A stretch of 7,789 nucleotides of DNA from the NCBI GenBank assembly GCA_020201295.1, contig JAIVHA010000209.1, positions 1 through 7,789 on the forward strand, written 5' to 3'. The translations under genes were made by a program, and so were the position numbers. Shown piece after piece: positions 6,344 to 7,789 of the stretch; the first letter of the stretch is position 1, and each line of letters starts with the position of its first letter. Source of the stretch: Lysobacteraceae bacterium. GTDB taxonomy: Bacteria > Pseudomonadota > Gammaproteobacteria > DSM-19610. The notes under the pieces were generated by a model, which saw only the letters and a program-made list of their open reading frames with translations, had not been told where the DNA came from and did no database searches.

Positions 6344-6524
6344 TTGAACCGCCAGGACACCAAGGTTATTAACATCATCAGCTCTCAATTTCTTCGTCAT
6401 TCCGGCGCAGGCCGGAATCCAGGAAGCCCGCAGGAACCATGGATCCCGGCCTGCGCCGGGATGACGATGAACACACGACTGCCGACAATATTTGTATCCT
6501 TGGTGTCCTTGGCATCCTGGCGGT
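6344..6524. repeat. Second, diverged inverted pair of CGCCAAG-family repeats around a non-coding core (MITE-like)
   Basis: The left arm at 6344-6365 begins TTGAACCGCCAGGACACC. The right arm at 6495-6524, read on the minus strand, begins ACCGCCAGGATGCCAAGG. They are the same family as the repeats at 3187-3262 and 3679-3712; the left arm has lost one roughly 9-base unit relative to the right arm. The 129-bp interior has no gene and contains the dRS3/REP-like inverted repeat. This fills most of the 210-bp gap (6321-6530) between the E1beta and E2-E3 genes of one operon. Confidence 0.65.
6395..6466. repeat. dRS3/REP-like inverted repeat pair
   Basis: Two 27-base halves (6395-6421 and 6440-6466) are reverse complements at 25 of 27 positions. 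Each half is itself a palindrome: ATTCCGGC-GCAG-GCCGGAAT in the left one. The ATTCC...GGAAT form recalls the neisserial dRS3 consensus and the CGTCATTCC...GGAATCCA repeats scattered through many proteobacterial genomes. In the E1beta/E2-E3 transcript it would fold into a strong hairpin, which could attenuate or stabilise the message. Confidence 0.85.
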
Positions 6525-6530
6525 AATAAA

Positions 6531-7511
6531 TTACTTCCCGAACATCTTCAGCACGGCCTTCACCACATCCTGGGGATTGGGGATGGCGGCCTTTTCCATA
6601 CCGTGGTTATAGGGGATCGGCACGTTCTCGGCCGACACCCGCAGCGGCGGCGCGTCCAGTTCGAAGAAGCATTCCTCGTTGATGATGGCCATGACCTCGG
6701 AACCTACGCCCACGGGTGCTTCGGCTTCCTCGACGATCACTGCCCGGTGGGTCTTGCTCACGGACTTGCGGATACCTTCACGATCCAGTGGCGCCAGGCA
6801 ATAAAGGTCGATGACTTCGGCGTCGATGTCGTGCTGCTTGGCGAGTATTTCCGCGGCCTGCAGGGCCCAGTGCACGGAGATGTTGTAGCCGAACAGGGTA
6901 ACGTCGCGACCCTCGCGACTGACCTCGGAGCCTTCCAGCGGGTGGAAAAACTCCTCGTCGGGCACCTCGCCCTTCATGTTGTACATGAGCTCGTGTTCGT
7001 TGATGAACACCGGGTCTTCGCAGCGGATGGCCGACTTCAGCAGGCCATAGGCCTGTTTCGGATTCGAGGGCGTCACCACCCGCAGACCGGCGATGCCCAT
7101 GAACACCTTCTCCATGCGCGCCGAGTGCTGGGCGCCGAGCTGATGGGCGGTGCCGCCCGGGGAGCGCACCACCACCGGCGCGGTCAGCTGGCCGCCGGAC
7201 ATGTAACGCACCTTGGCGGCGCTGTTGAAGATCTGGTCCATGGCCAGCCAGGCGAAGTTCACCGACATGATCTCGATCACCGGGCGCACGCCCAGGAAGG
7301 AGGCGCCGATGCCGATGCCGGTGTAGCCATTTTCGGAAATGGGGGTATCGATGACACGTTCGGGACCGTACTTGTCGAACAGGCCCTGGGTGGCCTTGTA
7401 GGTACCACCGGCCACGCCAATGTCCTCGCCCATGCAGATCACCAGGGGATCGCGGGTCATTTCCTCGTCTTGGGCGCGACGGAGCGCCTCCCAGAACATG
7501 ATTTCGGCCAT
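6531..7511 (-). CDS. pdhB: Pyruvate dehydrogenase E1 component, beta subunit
   Basis: The 326-residue protein is full length for E1beta of heterotetrameric pyruvate/2-oxoacid dehydrogenases. With E1alpha it decarboxylates pyruvate on thiamine diphosphate and passes the acetyl group to the lipoyl arm of E2. The N-terminal MxEDIGVAGGTYKATQGL (27-44), TPISENGYTGIGIGAS with Glu60 in the position that activates the thiamine ring, and GAQHSARMEKVF (127-138, His129 of the conserved GAQHS) are visible. The C-terminal transketolase domain contains DLYCLAPLD and VIVEEA. The start overlaps the E1alpha stop by one base (TGATG), with GGAGG nine bases upstream, so translation is probably coupled. The E2-E3 gene follows after a 210-bp spacer filled with repeats, an unusual gap inside such an operon. 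A branched-chain or acetoin dehydrogenase cannot be fully excluded; pyruvate is favoured by the E1alpha/E2 sequence type. Confidence 0.92.
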   Translation of the reverse strand: MAEIMFWEALRRAQDEEMTRDPLVICMGEDIGVAGGTYKATQGLFDKYGPERVIDTPISENGYTGIGIGASFLGVRPVIEIMSVNFAWLAMDQIFNSAAKVRYMSGGQLTAPVVVRSPGGTAHQLGAQHSARMEKVFMGIAGLRVVTPSNPKQAYGLLKSAIRCEDPVFINEHELMYNMKGEVPDEEFFHPLEGSEVSREGRDVTLFGYNISVHWALQAAEILAKQHDIDAEVIDLYCLAPLDREGIRKSVSKTHRAVIVEEAEAPVGVGSEVMAIINEECFFELDAPPLRVSAENVPIPYNHGMEKAAIPNPQDVVKAVLKMFGK

Positions 7512-7789
7512 CAGCGCTGCCCTCCGCGCACATAGGGGTCGTTATCGGCAAACATGTACTTAACCAGCTCGGACACCTTGGGTTCCGGAGAGTCCTCGGC
7601 GAAGGGGATGATTTCGTTCTCGATCCGCTCCAGGACCTCGGTGTCCATGGCCTTGTAGTCATCCTTGGTGATGACGCCGGCCTCGATGAGTTTGTCGCGT
7701 AGCAGGATGATGGGATCGCGCCCGGACCACATGCGTTCCTCCTCCTTGGCGCGGTAGGCATTGGAGTCGGACATGGAATGGCCGCGATA
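7511..7789 (-). CDS. pdhA: Pyruvate dehydrogenase E1 component, alpha subunit, C-terminal part
   Basis: The frame runs off the right edge, so only the last 92 residues are seen. They begin YRGHSMSDSNAYR, the conserved E1alpha loop that in eukaryotic enzymes carries the regulatory phosphoserines and that lines the thiamine diphosphate site. Next come WSGRDPIILLRDKLIEAGVI and an acidic amphipathic end typical of the family (ERIENEI, FAEDSPEP, ELVKYMFADN). The internal ATG at 7774 is not the true start because homology continues upstream of it. It is the first visible gene of the minus-strand PDH operon and ends in a TGATG overlap with E1beta. Confidence 0.92.
   Translation of the reverse strand, partial: YRGHSMSDSNAYRAKEEERMWSGRDPIILLRDKLIEAGVITKDDYKAMDTEVLERIENEIIPFAEDSPEPKVSELVKYMFADNDPYVRGGQR

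Noticed and set aside
6492..7535. A 347-residue plus-strand frame opposite E1beta
   Set aside because: Antisense shadow of pdhB; it also runs through the repeat arm, and its composition is His/Gly-rich.

Overview
The window looks like chromosomal DNA from a GC-rich gammaproteobacterium. Supporting signs are a REP-type palindrome of the Pseudomonas/gammaproteobacterial kind (1409-1460), a GloA of the E. coli Ni-type ligand pattern, an HvfB/HvfC-type gene pair, and a heterotetrameric (E1alpha + E1beta) pyruvate dehydrogenase operon. An Ectothiorhodospiraceae/Chromatiales-like host is my guess; no 16S or other marker is present.

Layout, left to right. (1) 1-850, plus strand: the last codons of an upstream gene, probably a DUF692/MNIO enzyme, overlapping an HvfC/BufC-like (DUF2063) gene. 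(2) 847-1302, minus strand: a small RRM-type RNA-binding protein, tail to tail with hvfC. (3) 1303-1534, non-coding: a possible promoter for the RRM gene and a perfect 25-bp-arm REP palindrome. (4) 1535-3162, minus strand: argG (argininosuccinate synthase) then gloA (glyoxalase I), 23 bp apart. (5) 3187-3712: a GxxExxY/PDDEXK_3 gene enclosed by perfect 34-bp inverted repeats, with an extra direct copy on the argG side; it looks like a small mobile cassette. (6) 3716-7789, minus strand: a pyruvate dehydrogenase operon reading E1alpha (partial) > E1beta > a gene in which E2 (lipoyl acyltransferase) is fused in frame to E3 (lipoamide dehydrogenase).

The E2-E3 gene is damaged as sequenced. The first lipoyl domain is cut short and lacks its lipoylation lysine. 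In the E3 part the NAD-binding Rossmann segment is missing and the reading frame changes at about 4425. These are either real decay or assembly deletions; reads are needed to tell.

Between E1beta and E2-E3 (6321-6530) there is a second inverted pair of the same CGCCAAG-rich repeat family, this time around a non-coding dRS3/REP-like inverted repeat. In both cases the right-hand arm ends within 3-6 bp of the stop codon of the preceding PDH gene. This repeat family, tied once to a nuclease-like gene and once to a non-coding core, is the most intriguing feature of the window.
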